The translations under genes were made by a program, and so were the position numbers. Positions 44,956 to 54,259 of a stretch of 64,000 nt of DNA are shown here, piece after piece; the first letter of the stretch is position 1; each line of letters opens with the position of its first letter. The notes under the pieces were generated by a model. It was given only the letters and a program-made list of their open reading frames with translations, had not been told where the DNA came from and did not search any database. Origin of the DNA: Hymenobacter aerilatus (GTDB lineage: Bacteria; Bacteroidota; Bacteroidia; Cytophagales; Hymenobacteraceae); NCBI RefSeq assembly GCF_022921095.1, contig NZ_CP095053.1:1654501-1718500 (forward strand). The letters run 5' to 3'.

Positions 44956-46237
44956 CGTCACGAATGGAGGAGAACAGAAAGCCTCCAATGGTTTTGGGAT
45001 AGAAAAAGGTGGATTTGGGTGGCATTACGGCCCCGGAATGGCATACGCGCTCTACTTCCTGCATGGTCACCTCGTTGGTGATGAAGGCGGCGCGGGCCTC
45101 GCCCCGGTCTACGCGGGTGAGGCACTCGGGGAAGTTGCGCACGTAGGCCACGCCGGGCCAAACGCGTTGCGCTTCCATATCGCCCAGCCCTAGGGCTTTA
45201 CCCAGCACAAAGTAGTGCAGTACGGTCAGGTCCAGAGCTTTCACTTCAGGGGTAGTGGGCCAGTCAAGCTGAGCGTGCACCTCGGGCCGCAGTCGAATTT
45301 TATACGACTGCCCATCCAGATACAGCCCAAAAGCCCAGGGCTTGCCGGCAATCAGTTCGGGCAGGCCGTAGGGGTCGTCTTGGGGCAATACTGTGAAGTA
45401 GGGTGCGAGGCGCGTCAAAAACTCCTCGGTGGTCAGGTTATCGGGCAGCTCCAGCAGCAGGCGGTGGGTAGGCAAAATGCGCAGGTCGTCGGCCGCAGAG
45501 TTGGTTAGGTACATCAAGTGGTAGTTCCACGGCTCCTGACCGGTGTAGGTGTCGCCGGCCGCGGCGCGGCGGGCCTGGCGGTAAGCCAAAGAGCCTTCGT
45601 AGCGGTGGTGGCCGTCGGCCAGAATCACCTGCTTGTCGGCCAGCAGCTCCTGAAACCGCTGAATCACACGCCGGTCCTGAATGACGGCTAGTACGTCGCG
45701 GGCGCCCTGGTAGTCCTCCTCGGTCTGATAGAGCGGGTCCTGGATGGCTTCGTCGAGGTAGCGCTCTAACTCGTGCGCGTCGTCGCGGTAAAGGCCGTGG
45801 GTAGCGCTGGTTTGCAGCTGCAGGCGGCTGAGTAGCTCAGCGCGGTCGTTCACCGAGGAGGGTAGGGTATTTTCGTGGCGTAGTACCACCTCCTCGGCCC
45901 AGTCGTAAGCCCGGATGTGGCACATAAAGCCCTTGCGGCAATACTCGTGGCCAGGGTTGCCGGGCAGCCGGAAGTACTGATAGTACACATAAATGCCCGG
46001 CAGCACGTCCTGGGCCAGCACGCCCTGCTGTTGCCACTCGCGTAGGCGCAGCAGCGCCGCGCCGGCCGGGTCGTCGCCACGGGGTACGGTGAGATGCAGG
46101 CTGTTGAGTGGGTTGCGGTACAATGCCTCGCGTTGCCGCGCTGATACGACATCAAACAGTGGCGAGACGTAGTCGTCAATCTGCTGGCTCAGGGGCGGCG
46201 CGTAGCGCCAGCCCCGTACAGGTTGAATTTCAGCCAA
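44921..46237 (-). CDS. DUF1015 family protein
   Basis: The protein (438 aa) belongs to the DUF1015 family, whose members are soluble proteins of unknown role. Visible features: AEIQPVRGWRYAPPL at the start, LHLTVPRGD, ADGHHRYEGSLAYRQ in the middle, MYLTNSAADDLRILPTHRLL, and a C-terminal domain ending SIRDDDAHHPF. Start ATG 46237. The overlap with maf suggests coupling. The motif DGHHRYE resembles a metal or nucleotide binding loop, but no activity is known to me. Confidence 0.88.
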   Translation of the reverse strand: MAEIQPVRGWRYAPPLSQQIDDYVSPLFDVVSARQREALYRNPLNSLHLTVPRGDDPAGAALLRLREWQQQGVLAQDVLPGIYVYYQYFRLPGNPGHEYCRKGFMCHIRAYDWAEEVVLRHENTLPSSVNDRAELLSRLQLQTSATHGLYRDDAHELERYLDEAIQDPLYQTEEDYQGARDVLAVIQDRRVIQRFQELLADKQVILADGHHRYEGSLAYRQARRAAAGDTYTGQEPWNYHLMYLTNSAADDLRILPTHRLLLELPDNLTTEEFLTRLAPYFTVLPQDDPYGLPELIAGKPWAFGLYLDGQSYKIRLRPEVHAQLDWPTTPEVKALDLTVLHYFVLGKALGLGDMEAQRVWPGVAYVRNFPECLTRVDRGEARAAFITNEVTMQEVERVCHSGAVMPPKSTFFYPKTIGGFLFSSIRDDDAHHPFAACF

Positions 46238-46274
46238 AAGGGGAAGTTGTGAGTTTGTGAAGTTGTAAATGTTC

Positions 46275-46305
46275 TGTCATGCTGAGCAGCTTATCGAAGC
46301 ATCTC
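46275..46305. repeat. Partial dispersed element (GTCATGCTGAGC)
   Basis: TGTCATGCTGAGCAG followed by GAAGCATCTC looks like the left arm of a third subfamily of the palindromic repeats; no matching right arm is present, so it is a half element. Confidence 0.6.
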
Positions 46306-46331
46306 TACTGTGAGTGATGCTTTGGCTGCGC

Positions 46332-46370
46332 GGATACCAGATGAAGCATACCATGCTTCATCTGGTATCC
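46332..46370 (-). terminator. 18-bp hairpin spanning the end of the aminotransferase gene
   Basis: Perfect 18-nt arms (46332-46349, 46353-46370) with a 3-nt loop. The stop codon at 46358 lies within the hairpin, so the last four codons are part of it. Minus-strand sequence after it is not T-rich. Confidence 0.75.
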
Positions 46371-47509
46371 CACTTGTCGTAAAATTCCAGAATAGCCTCC
46401 GCAATCCGATCCTGATCCGCTTCGGCCAGTTCGTAGTAGAGCGGCAGGCGCACCAGATGGTCGGTGTAGTAATCAGCCCAGGGTAGGGTGCGGCCGTCGT
46501 GGTAGGGCGCATAGAACGGGCTGCGGTGCAGGGAAAGGTAATGAAACACCAGTAGCACCTGCTGCCGGGCTAGGTGGGCAATCAGTGCCGTGCGCTCGGC
46601 TAAAGAGCGGCACGTGAGGTAGTACATGTGGGCATTATTGGTGGCGTAGGCCGGCACTACGGGCAGGCCCACCTGCTGGGCCGCCAGCGGCACGCGCAGG
46701 GCTGCGTCGTAGCGCTGCCACAACAGGTGGCGCCGCTGCTGAATGCACGTCATGTTTTCCAACTGCGCCCACAGAAAGGCAGCTGTGAGGTCGGAGGGTA
46801 GGAACGACGAACCGGGCTCCAGCCAGGTGTACTTGTCCACTTCACCCCGAAAAAACGCGGCCCGGTTGGTACCTTTCTCGCGGATGATGTCGGCCCGCCG
46901 CACCAGGGTAGGGTCGTTCACGGTCAGCAATCCACCCTCCCCGGCAATAATATTCTTGGCTTCGTGAAACGAAAACGCCCCCAGCGTGCCCAGGCTGCCC
47001 AGCGGCCTACCCCGATAGAAGCTGTCGATAGCCTGGGCTGCATCTTCCACTACGGCCAGGTTGTGGCGGGCAGCGACGGCCAGAATGGCGTCCATATCAC
47101 AGGCCATGCCCGCGTAGTGTACCGGCACAATGGCGCGGGTGCGAGGCGTAATGAGTGCTTCCAGCTGTTTGACATCCAGGTTAGGGTGCTCGGCAGTGCT
47201 GTCGACAAACACGATGCGGGCCCCTCGCAGCACAAACGCGTTGGCGGTCGATACGAACGTATAGGAGGGCACCAGCACCTCATCACCGGGCTGAATATCG
47301 AGCAGCAGCGCCGCCATTTCCAGTGCGTCGGTGCCGGAGGATGTCAGCAGGGCTTTTTGAAAGCCGAGTTCCTGCTCGAAAAAAGCATGGCATTTCTGGG
47401 TGAATAACCCGTCGCCGGAAATCTTACCCGAGCGCACGGCCTGCTCCATATATTGGAACTCGCGACCGGATAGGTAGGGCTTGCTGAAGGGAATAGGCGA
47501 AACGGACAT
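46358..47509 (-). CDS. wecE: dTDP-4-amino-4,6-dideoxygalactose transaminase (WecE/RffA-like)
   Basis: PLP-dependent sugar aminotransferase of the DegT/DnrJ/EryC1 family, 383 aa. The pattern IPFSKPYLSGREFQYMEQAV, LLTSSGTDALEMAAL, GDEVLVPSYTFVSTANAFVL, PVHYAGMACDMDAI, and FHEAKNIIAGEGGLLTVND with the PLP lysine closely match WecE, which makes TDP-Fuc4N from TDP-4-keto-6-deoxyglucose. Other genes of that pathway are not near. ATG at 47509 chosen over 47530. TACCTTTG at 47528-47535 (minus) is a plausible promoter. Confidence 0.9.
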   Translation of the reverse strand: MSVSPIPFSKPYLSGREFQYMEQAVRSGKISGDGLFTQKCHAFFEQELGFQKALLTSSGTDALEMAALLLDIQPGDEVLVPSYTFVSTANAFVLRGARIVFVDSTAEHPNLDVKQLEALITPRTRAIVPVHYAGMACDMDAILAVAARHNLAVVEDAAQAIDSFYRGRPLGSLGTLGAFSFHEAKNIIAGEGGLLTVNDPTLVRRADIIREKGTNRAAFFRGEVDKYTWLEPGSSFLPSDLTAAFLWAQLENMTCIQQRRHLLWQRYDAALRVPLAAQQVGLPVVPAYATNNAHMYYLTCRSLAERTALIAHLARQQVLLVFHYLSLHRSPFYAPYHDGRTLPWADYYTDHLVRLPLYYELAEADQDRIAEAILEFYDKWDTR

Positions 47510-47527
47510 GCGCGGCAGAAACTTCGG

Positions 47528-47535
47528 CAAAGGTA
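47528..47535 (-). promoter_or_regulatory. Candidate -7 element for the aminotransferase gene
   Basis: TACCTTTG on the minus strand, about 20 bp ahead of the chosen ATG; matches TAnnTTTG. No -33 TTTG is clear. Confidence 0.45.
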
Positions 47536-47689
47536 CAGCCCGCCGGGATTACGTAGGCGGCAGGGTAGGCGAGGCCATGCCTACCCTGTAGAGCTACTAC
47601 TGCTTCACGCCCTCACAGGCCTTGCCTACGCTGCTAAGAATGAAGTCGGAAAAATAGAAGATAGCGGACTCGCAACTGGCAACTAACCT

Positions 47690-48340
47690 TTACGGTGCCA
47701 AACGGCTCAAACGCCAAGTGTCGCCGACTTGCTCATACACAATTCGGTCGTGCAGGCGGGAAGGACGGCCCTGCCAGAACTCTACCCGCATGGGGTGCAG
47801 CAGGTAGCCGCCCCAGTGCGAGGGGCGGGGTAGGGGATCTTGCTCGGCAAAGCGCTCCTCCACCTCGTGCTCCCGGGATTCCAGGGCCTCTCGGCTGGCA
47901 ATGGGCTGGCTCTGCGGCGAGGCCCAGGCACCTACCTGGCTGCCACGCGGCCGGCTCTGAAAGTACTCCGTCGACATGGTTTCAGGTGCTTTCTCAATGC
48001 GCCCTTCCACGCGTACCTGGCGCTCCAGACCGGGCCAGAAAAAGGTGAGGGCCGCCCGCGGCTGCGCAGCTAGCTCCTGGCCCTTGCGCGAGTCATAGTT
48101 GGTGTAGAACAGAAAGGTAGCGTCGTCGGGCAAGCCTTTCAACAGCACCACGCGGGCCGAAGGCTGCCCATCGGGGCCAACCGTGGAAACAGTCATGGCC
48201 GTGGGCTCGTCGAGGTGGGCAGCCAGGGCCTCATCTAGCCAGGCCCGAAACTGTGGTACGGGTGCGGGGCGTACGTCGGCTTCGGAAAGGGTGCGTTGGG
48301 AATAGCTCTGGCGCAGGTCAGCAAGTTCCTGGTCGGTCAT
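47690..48340 (-). CDS. pdxH: Pyridoxamine 5'-phosphate oxidase
   Basis: FMN enzyme that oxidises pyridoxine or pyridoxamine phosphate to pyridoxal phosphate. The 216-aa product has AMTVSTVGPDGQPSARVVLLKG (FMN strand), FLFYTNYDSRKGQELA, ALTFFWPGLERQVRVEGRI, FQSRPRGSQVGAWASPQSQPI and RVEFWQGRPSRLHDRIVYE near the C-terminus, all family signatures. ATG at 48340 selected because MTDQELADLRQSYS is the usual opening. It is divergent from the YqgE gene. Confidence 0.96.
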   Translation of the reverse strand: MTDQELADLRQSYSQRTLSEADVRPAPVPQFRAWLDEALAAHLDEPTAMTVSTVGPDGQPSARVVLLKGLPDDATFLFYTNYDSRKGQELAAQPRAALTFFWPGLERQVRVEGRIEKAPETMSTEYFQSRPRGSQVGAWASPQSQPIASREALESREHEVEERFAEQDPLPRPSHWGGYLLHPMRVEFWQGRPSRLHDRIVYEQVGDTWRLSRLAP

Positions 48341-48512
48341 GGCAGCGAAATAAAAAGGAATGCGTAACAAAGAAAACGGCCTGCTTCATCAAGGTAGTTA
48401 TAGGCGCCGGGGTGGAGCAGCCAAACTTCTGGTCTTACTTCCAGTAAAAGTACTTTATTGACCTTCTATTTCCCTAACTATCCTAGTCGACTACCCTTGC
48501 CCTTGTTGCCTT

Positions 48513-49079
48513 ATGCCCCAGCTACACACCAGCAGCCTACTGATTTCCCAGCCGTTTCTGGGCGACCCCAACTTCGAGCGCTCGGTGGTACTCCTGTGCC
48601 GCCACGAAGACGACGACGGCTCCTTTGGACTCACGCTCAACCGCTTATCGAATCTACAGCTGGGTGATGTGCTGGAGTTGCCAGGCCTTGCCAACTCGGT
48701 GGTGGCTACCCTGCCGCTGCACCTAGGTGGCCCCGTGGAGCCCGATACGCTGCACTACCTGCACCGCCAGCCTAACCTACCCGACGCCCTACCTCTGGGC
48801 GACGGCGTGTACTGGGGCGGCGATTTTCGCCAACTACTTGAGCTGGTAGAAACCGGCGAACTGGCCCCCGCCGATATTCGACTCTACGCCGGCTATTCGG
48901 GCTGGACAGCCGGGCAGCTACGCGAGGAGGTGCGGGAAAATGTTTGGATTGTGCACCCCAATGCTGCCGGGAAAGTATTTACTTTGGATAATGATGCCTT
49001 CTGGCAAGCTATTCTGCGGGAAAAGGGCGGCCGCTACCGCATGCTGTCGAACTACCCCGTAGATCCTCGCCTGAACTAA
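48513..49079 (+). CDS. YqgE/AlgH family protein
   Basis: The 188-aa protein has the family features: LLISQPFLGDPNFERSVVLL at the start, DGSFGLTLNRL, LHLGGPVEPDTLHYLH, GVYWGGDFRQLLELV and FYAGYSGWTAGQLREEV-like LYAGYSGWTAGQL. Members are conserved cytoplasmic proteins of uncertain function (AlgH relatives). It precedes the DUF349 gene by 61 bp on the same strand. Confidence 0.93.
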   Translation: MPQLHTSSLLISQPFLGDPNFERSVVLLCRHEDDDGSFGLTLNRLSNLQLGDVLELPGLANSVVATLPLHLGGPVEPDTLHYLHRQPNLPDALPLGDGVYWGGDFRQLLELVETGELAPADIRLYAGYSGWTAGQLREEVRENVWIVHPNAAGKVFTLDNDAFWQAILREKGGRYRMLSNYPVDPRLN

Positions 49080-49140
49080 ATCAGTTGGTCATGTGCCGTG
49101 CCGGTGTCCACCCAAGCCGCCGGTTTTTTGTTTGAATCGT

Positions 49141-51486
49141 ATGCAACCCGAGAACCCCAACACTGCCCCTCAGAGCCCCGAGAATGCCGCGGAATCCCCG
49201 CAAAGCATTCTGGAGCGCCGCCTGGCCGAAATCAGCGCCCAGAAGCAATCCACTACACCTGCACCTGCTGACGCAGAAACTGAGCAGATTCAGGAGCGAC
49301 CTGCCCAGGGTACGCCCGCGCTGCCCGAGGGCACGCCGCCTGGCGCTGGTACGGCCGAGCCAGAGCCCGAAGCAGCCCCTGCTCCGGCCCCTGGCAGCGC
49401 CGAGTCGCCTGCTGATGTAGAACCCGAAACTACGCCCCCTGCTTCCGATATTTCGGCCTCGCAGCAGCGTGCCCAGGAGCACGCAGGCGCTCAAAACGAT
49501 GAAGCGCTGGTAGATACTACCACGCCAACCGCCGCTACCACCGATGATGAGCCGGCTACCCTGCACGGTATTGCTGATATCAAGGAGATTGAAGAGCACG
49601 TGCCGCACGTCTCTTTGTCTTCGGCCGAGGCCATTGAGCAGGCGCCCGAAGGCGTAGCCATGCTCTCTACCTCCGCCGAGACGCCTGTCAGCGGTGAATC
49701 TTCTACCAGTGAAGAGGATACTGAAGACGACGCCACCGAAGAAGCTGCAGATACCACCGCCATCGGTCCTGATTTCGGCGCCCTCAGCCTGCCGGAGCAA
49801 GGCGCCCACCTGCTGGGGCTGTTGCGTGATAAGGATGCGCGCAAAAACCGCAAGCGCATCTTCGATCTGAACCGCCAGTACGAAACTGCCGTGGCTGCCG
49901 ACCGCACCGCCGCCCAGCAGCGCTTCGTCGAAGAGGGCAACCCCGCCGATGCCTTTGCCTACCTGGGCCCTGAGGGCTACGCAGAAGTAGGGAAGACCCT
50001 GCAAAATTTCCGCGAGAGCCGCGCCCGCGATGCCAAAGCCGAAGACGAGGAGCGCGCCCGCAACCTCACCCACAAGCAGCACTTGCTCGCCCAGCTCCGG
50101 CAGCTGGTAGAGTCGGCCGAGACCAAGGACAGTTCCGCCCGCCTGAAAGCCCTGCAAAACGACTGGAAAGCCATTGGCCCCGTGCCGCAGCAAGACTCGC
50201 AGGAGCTGTGGAACAGCTACCACGCCCTGCTCGATATCTACTACAACAACCGCGGCCTGTTCTTCGAAATGAAGGAACTGGACCGTCGCCGCAACCAGGA
50301 AGCCAAAGAAGTCTTGATTGTGCGGGCCGAAGGCCTGGGCGCGCAATCCAACGTGAATAAGGCCTTGCAGGAACTGCGGCAGCTGCACGAGGAGTGGAAA
50401 AATATTGGCCCCGTGCCCAACGAACAGCGCGAACCGCTGTGGGCACGTTTCTTAGCCGCCTCAGAGCAAGTACACGCCCGCAAGCAGGAGCTGCTGGATG
50501 CCCGCGGCGCGCAGGAAAAGGAAAACCTGACCCGCAAGCAAGCCCTTTTAGAACGTCTGCAACCCCTGGCTGATTTCCAGACGGAGCGGGTAAATGAGTG
50601 GCGCGCCAAAACCGATGAACTGCAGAAGCTGAAAGAGGAGTGGGATGCCACCGGACTGGTACCTCGTCAGCAAGCCGAAGCCATCAACAAGCAGTTTTGG
50701 GCAGGGTATAAGGGCTTCTTCCAGCGCAAAAACCAGTTCTTCAAGTCGATGGACGAGGAGAAGAACGCCAACTTGAAGCGCAAGCAGGAGATGTGCGAGC
50801 AGGCTGAAGCTGCTCTGGCTAATCCTAATTGGGAGGAGAGCAGAGAAACCGTGATTCGACTGCAAAAAGAGTGGAAAACGGTAGGGCGCGTGCCCGAGAA
50901 ACAGTCAGACAAAATCTGGAACCGTTTCCGCACCGCCTGCGATGCATTCTTCGAGCGTAAGCATGAGGAAACTCGCCAACGCCAGCACCAGCAGCAGCAA
51001 GTATCGCAAGAGCAAGCAGCCTACCTCGATCAACTGGAAGAAAGCATTGTCCTGCTTACCCCCGACGCGCCAGGCACACTCGAGGGATTCCGGCAGCACG
51101 CCGCCGACTGGCGCACGCAGGCCGGAGCCAGCGGCGGCCGCGGTGCCGACCGCGCTGAGGAAAAATTCCAGGCGCTGATGGGTCGGTACCTGGATGCGGT
51201 GCCTGGCCTGAGCTACTCTGAACGTGCTAGCCTGTTGTTTCAGCTGCAAGTAGAACGGCTTAAAGCAAACCCCGATTCGCAGCAGGCACTGCATAAACAA
51301 GAACAAACGCTCCGCCGCGAGATCAACGAGCTGGAAAACGACATTGCTACCCTGCAAACTAACCTCGACTTCTTCGCCCGCTCGAAGAATGCCGATCAGT
51401 TGCGCGGGGAGTATCAAGGTCGCATTGATGAGGCTAAAGTCCGTATCGAGCAACTGAAAAAGCAATTGAAAGTGGTGCGCAGCTAG
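49141..51486 (+). CDS. DUF349 domain protein with long acidic N-terminal region
   Basis: Large (781 aa) protein with DUF349 repeats. The first 220 residues are low-complexity, rich in Ala, Pro, Glu and Thr, and likely disordered. From about residue 240 a series of about 70-residue helical repeats begins, each with a W-K-x-I-G-P/V-P kernel (NDWKAIGPVPQQ, EEWKNIGPVPNEQ, EEWDATGLVPRQQ, KEWKTVGRVPEKQ). The C-terminal part is a coiled coil (RREINELENDIATLQTNL). ATG at 49141 starts MQPENPNTAP. Role unknown; DUF349 proteins are often linked to stress or RNA-binding (inference). Confidence 0.9.
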   Translation: MQPENPNTAPQSPENAAESPQSILERRLAEISAQKQSTTPAPADAETEQIQERPAQGTPALPEGTPPGAGTAEPEPEAAPAPAPGSAESPADVEPETTPPASDISASQQRAQEHAGAQNDEALVDTTTPTAATTDDEPATLHGIADIKEIEEHVPHVSLSSAEAIEQAPEGVAMLSTSAETPVSGESSTSEEDTEDDATEEAADTTAIGPDFGALSLPEQGAHLLGLLRDKDARKNRKRIFDLNRQYETAVAADRTAAQQRFVEEGNPADAFAYLGPEGYAEVGKTLQNFRESRARDAKAEDEERARNLTHKQHLLAQLRQLVESAETKDSSARLKALQNDWKAIGPVPQQDSQELWNSYHALLDIYYNNRGLFFEMKELDRRRNQEAKEVLIVRAEGLGAQSNVNKALQELRQLHEEWKNIGPVPNEQREPLWARFLAASEQVHARKQELLDARGAQEKENLTRKQALLERLQPLADFQTERVNEWRAKTDELQKLKEEWDATGLVPRQQAEAINKQFWAGYKGFFQRKNQFFKSMDEEKNANLKRKQEMCEQAEAALANPNWEESRETVIRLQKEWKTVGRVPEKQSDKIWNRFRTACDAFFERKHEETRQRQHQQQQVSQEQAAYLDQLEESIVLLTPDAPGTLEGFRQHAADWRTQAGASGGRGADRAEEKFQALMGRYLDAVPGLSYSERASLLFQLQVERLKANPDSQQALHKQEQTLRREINELENDIATLQTNLDFFARSKNADQLRGEYQGRIDEAKVRIEQLKKQLKVVRS

Positions 51487-51502
51487 TCATATTCTCACTA
51501 GT

Positions 51503-51549
51503 AGCCAATAGAAAGGGCCTGCTGCTACAGCAGGCCCTTTCTATTGGCT
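51503..51549 (+). terminator. Strong terminator after the DUF349 gene
   Basis: 22-nt arms are exact reverse complements (51503-51524 and 51528-51549) with a 3-nt loop. It follows the DUF349 stop codon by 17 bp and precedes the tRNA gene. Confidence 0.85.
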
Positions 51550-51611
51550 AAATTTAAGATGCTGATACGTAGCGTTATACAGGTAGTCAGTATAAAATTA
51601 TTCGTCTACTA

Positions 51612-51642
51612 TTTGCAAAATAGTCTCGCATAGCTACTTTTG
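51612..51642 (+). promoter_or_regulatory. Promoter of tRNA-Thr
   Basis: TTTG at 51612-51615, a 19-bp spacer, then TACTTTTG at 51635-51642. This is the Bacteroidota housekeeping promoter TTTG-N19-TAnnTTTG, placed 12 bp before the tRNA 5' end. Confidence 0.8.
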
Positions 51643-51654
51643 CACCACCAATAC

Positions 51655-51727
<73 letters not shown>

Positions 51728-51739
51728 CACGGTTCCTGA

Positions 51740-51778
51740 AACACCTTGTAAATCAATGATTTGCAAGGTGTTTTTTTG
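51740..51778 (+). terminator. tRNA-Thr terminator (left copy)
   Basis: Stem AACACCTTGTAAATC paired with GATTTGCAAGGTGTT (one GU), followed by a run of T. A related hairpin with one changed pair is found at 58573-58612. Confidence 0.85.
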
Positions 51779-51786
51779 TTCTGTGC

Positions 51787-52598
51787 CTTTAGACCTAAAA
51801 AGCGGGCGATTCATGCGCTTGTAGGGAAGAACGGCGCTGATTGAATACGTTACTGGTATAGAATAGCAGAGCTTTAAAAGTAAATCCCAACCAAGCGGCT
51901 GGGCTTGCCGCACTCTCGGATGAATAAGCGTAATTATTCGATCCTGCTACGGAACCATCCCCATCCCCCTGTAGAGCGTCGAGGCCGGCACTGGTAGGCA
52001 TACATGCCTGAACTTCGGTCATCATCGATATGCTTTCCAAAATAGGCGGGGTCCATCTCGTCCAAAATAGGCACGTTGGCGGCAATCACGGCGTTGGCCT
52101 TCGCAAGGTCCACTTTCGAACAAGTCAACGCTGTGCCACGTCGCCACCACGCCACCACGCCGTAGCACGTCAGCACCGAGCAGACCGTACCACCACGGGC
52201 GGTCCTCTTTGAGCCACAACCACACCAGATACCCGCCGCCAATCTCACACAGGACCGCCAAAGTGAAGATGGTTAACGCTTGTAGGACCTGCATGCTGGT
52301 TGCTATCTGGGGTTGCTTACTGCTTTTCTAAGTATTGCAGGCCCAATATACACCGCATACCGTGCTCCCATTCCCCGCAACAACGACCAACTGGGGCATT
52401 CGGTACCGGCTTAAGCGTCTAGCTTGTCCTGCACACGGTCTCCGCCAGGCGGGGCAACGGAGAGTTTTGCGATGGATACTGGTATAGAAAAGCAAAAAGA
52501 GGTGCATGTGCCTCCAAAGCGTTGCGTCTTAACTCTAGCTAGGTAGGCCACGTACGTACGAGGCCTGCGGCTCATCCGCATGGGCTCTCCAACACCCA
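51787..52598. other. Gene-poor left end of the island
   Basis: About 800 bp with no intact gene I can support. It holds a truncated YnfA-like frame (52020-52294, minus), and a 13-nt word TACTGGTATAGAA at 51851 and again at 52477. Frames of 60-100 codons on the minus strand lack family resemblance. The region looks like decayed DNA. Confidence 0.5.
52022..52294 (-). pseudogene. Truncated/frameshifted YnfA (UPF0060) family gene
   Basis: The first 40 residues, with LCEIGGGYLVWLWLKEDR and WWYGLLGA, match the opening of YnfA-type small four-helix membrane proteins. After that the frame loses resemblance (a likely shift; another frame reads VLTCYGVVA, which would continue the family), and the remaining reading is Arg-rich. 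So this is probably a dead gene of about 110 residues. It is an inference from pattern. Confidence 0.55.
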
Positions 52599-53528
52599 AT
52601 GCACCGCACCTTCGAAATTACCGTTCCTGCGACCGTCACTCCCCTTTTACAGCAGCAGCTCACGGCGTTGGACGACGTAATCGGTCTGACCATCCAACCG
52701 GGTGCTTCCCTGAAACCCGTCGGCGACGTGTTGACGGTGCACGTGCTCAACCGCGGGGCCGATGAAGTCCTGCGCCGCGCCCGGGCCACCGTCCCTACTC
52801 CTGAAGCCTTGAGCATCGTCACCAGTGAGGCCACCAGCTTCCTGGCGCCCGCTGACCACCACACCGTCGACGACGACCGCGACGAGGCCGTTTGGGAGGA
52901 GATGGAAAGCGGCCTGCGCCACCAGGGCCGCATTACGACGAATTACCTGCTGCTAATGGCACTGGGCGGGAGCATTGCCGCCGTGGGTTTGGTGTCCGAG
53001 CCCGTGCCCCAAGCCGTTGCGTTCGTCGCATCGGCTATCATCGCGCCGGGCTTCGACCCAATGACCAAAGTACCGCTCGGCCTCGTGCTCCAACGGTGGG
53101 CCTTGATCGGCCACGGCCTGCGCTCGGCACTGGCCGGGTATGCCGTGCTAATTATTGCTGCGGGGTTGACCATGGCAAGTCTCGTTGCCGCCGGGGAAAC
53201 CACTGCCCACGCGTTAGCGACGAATTCGGAAGTGCAGCACTTAGCGCACCCTCGCCTGATGGAACTACTCGTGTCCGCTACCGGCGCGTTGGCGGGGATA
53301 GTCATGCTGGCCGCGTACCGGCGTACCTTCCAAGCCGGACCGCTCATTGCCATGGCCTTCATACCGGCGGCTGCGCTCATGGGCGCGGCCCTGGCAGTCG
53401 GGGAGGGGGCGCTGGCGCTGGAAGGCTTGGAACGCTTCGCCGCCGACTGGGGGTTCATCATCGGGCTAGGCACCCTCTTTCTGGGCTACAAACAACGGTT
53501 CCTGCACCGCCGCGCGCCGATCGTATAA
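52599..53528 (+). CDS. DUF389 domain membrane protein
   Basis: 309 aa, island cargo. The N-terminal 110 residues form a soluble domain (TFEITVPATVTPLLQQQL, VLTVHVLNRGADEVL) and the rest has about six transmembrane helices in the DUF389 pattern: TTNYLLLMALGGSIAAVGLV, VAFVASAIIAPGFDPMTKVP, LAGYAVLIIAAGLTMASLVA, LLVSATGALAGIVMLAAYR, GPLIAMAFIPAAALMGAALA. DUF389 proteins are uncharacterised membrane proteins; a transport role is suspected but not shown. ATG 52599. Confidence 0.86.
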   Translation: MHRTFEITVPATVTPLLQQQLTALDDVIGLTIQPGASLKPVGDVLTVHVLNRGADEVLRRARATVPTPEALSIVTSEATSFLAPADHHTVDDDRDEAVWEEMESGLRHQGRITTNYLLLMALGGSIAAVGLVSEPVPQAVAFVASAIIAPGFDPMTKVPLGLVLQRWALIGHGLRSALAGYAVLIIAAGLTMASLVAAGETTAHALATNSEVQHLAHPRLMELLVSATGALAGIVMLAAYRRTFQAGPLIAMAFIPAAALMGAALAVGEGALALEGLERFAADWGFIIGLGTLFLGYKQRFLHRRAPIV

Positions 53529-53942
53529 GGGCCGTTGCCTCTCGCGTCGCTTACAACGCCGGCGCCTGATAATAGGCTGCGTAAGCCTGGGCCTCATCCA
53601 GTACAGCGTCTACTAGCAATTTCATCGACAGTGATAAAAGAAAAAAATGGATGTTGCGCAAGCAAGTGCTATAAGCGATGTTACAGCAAGCAAAACGCCC
53701 CGACCAGTTGATCGAGGCGTCTGTGTTGCAATATAGTCGGATGAAAGCGCCTTTACCCTGGTTTGACCCAGCGAATAGTGTAAAAAGGCCGTAAGCCAAT
53801 AGGTACGCTACGGCGGCATACTATCGTTTTAGTGTCGTCGAAATATTGGTAACGGATGTCACAAAATCGAGGTAATTGTCCTTGAAAAAGCAGAATGAAA
53901 GGGGAAACTTGTGGTATTGTTCATCCATAATCCTTTCTTATT
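53529..53942. other. Gap with a hairpin and a fragmentary frame
   Basis: On the minus strand the end of a frame reads MKLLVDAVLDEAQAYAAYYQ from 53625, too short to name. A hairpin at about 53694-53722 (ACGCCCCGA / TCGAGGCGT, one mismatch) may end the DUF389 transcript. Otherwise AT-rich with no supported gene. Confidence 0.5.
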
Positions 53943-54245
53943 ATGAAAACTGTATTTCGTGTGTTACCTGTAGTGGCCTTACTGCTCGGCGGCGCTGCTA
54001 TGCCAACTGTACAAGCAATGGCAAGCAATACGGCTGTCAGCTTTCGCTATCCGTTCGTACGAAACCCATACGCTACCGGGTACACAGAGGGGCAAAACTG
54101 GGCCAGCGGCCGCAGCCAAGCCGATATCGATTACGAATTGAACATTGCTAACCGCTTGCGTGACGAAATTAATCCGAATGAAGTCAACTCGTTAAATCAG
54201 TACTATTATCTCTCCGGCTACATTGATGGTCTCTCTGGCTTCTAA
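53943..54245 (+). CDS. Hypothetical small secreted protein
   Basis: 100 aa with a signal peptide ending AMASNTA. The mature part is about 75 residues, aromatic-rich (YPFVRNPYATGYTEGQNWAS, SLNQYYYLSGYIDGLSGF), with GYTEGQ and GYIDGL repeating a Gly-Tyr-x-(Asp/Glu)-Gly theme. I do not recognise a family. It ends at a very strong bidirectional terminator, so it is probably a stand-alone transcription unit of the island. Confidence 0.7.
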   Translation: MKTVFRVLPVVALLLGGAAMPTVQAMASNTAVSFRYPFVRNPYATGYTEGQNWASGRSQADIDYELNIANRLRDEINPNEVNSLNQYYYLSGYIDGLSGF

Positions 54246-54259
54246 GTATTCTGTATAGT

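Noticed and set aside
47600..47690. Minus-strand frame after the pdxH stop codon (reads as protein-like)
   Set aside because: No start codon; it only continues the pdxH frame past the stop, about 30 codons, not enough to support a gene.
51851..52489. 13-bp word TACTGGTATAGAA seen twice on the island
   Set aside because: Too short and only two copies; might be chance or decayed repeat.
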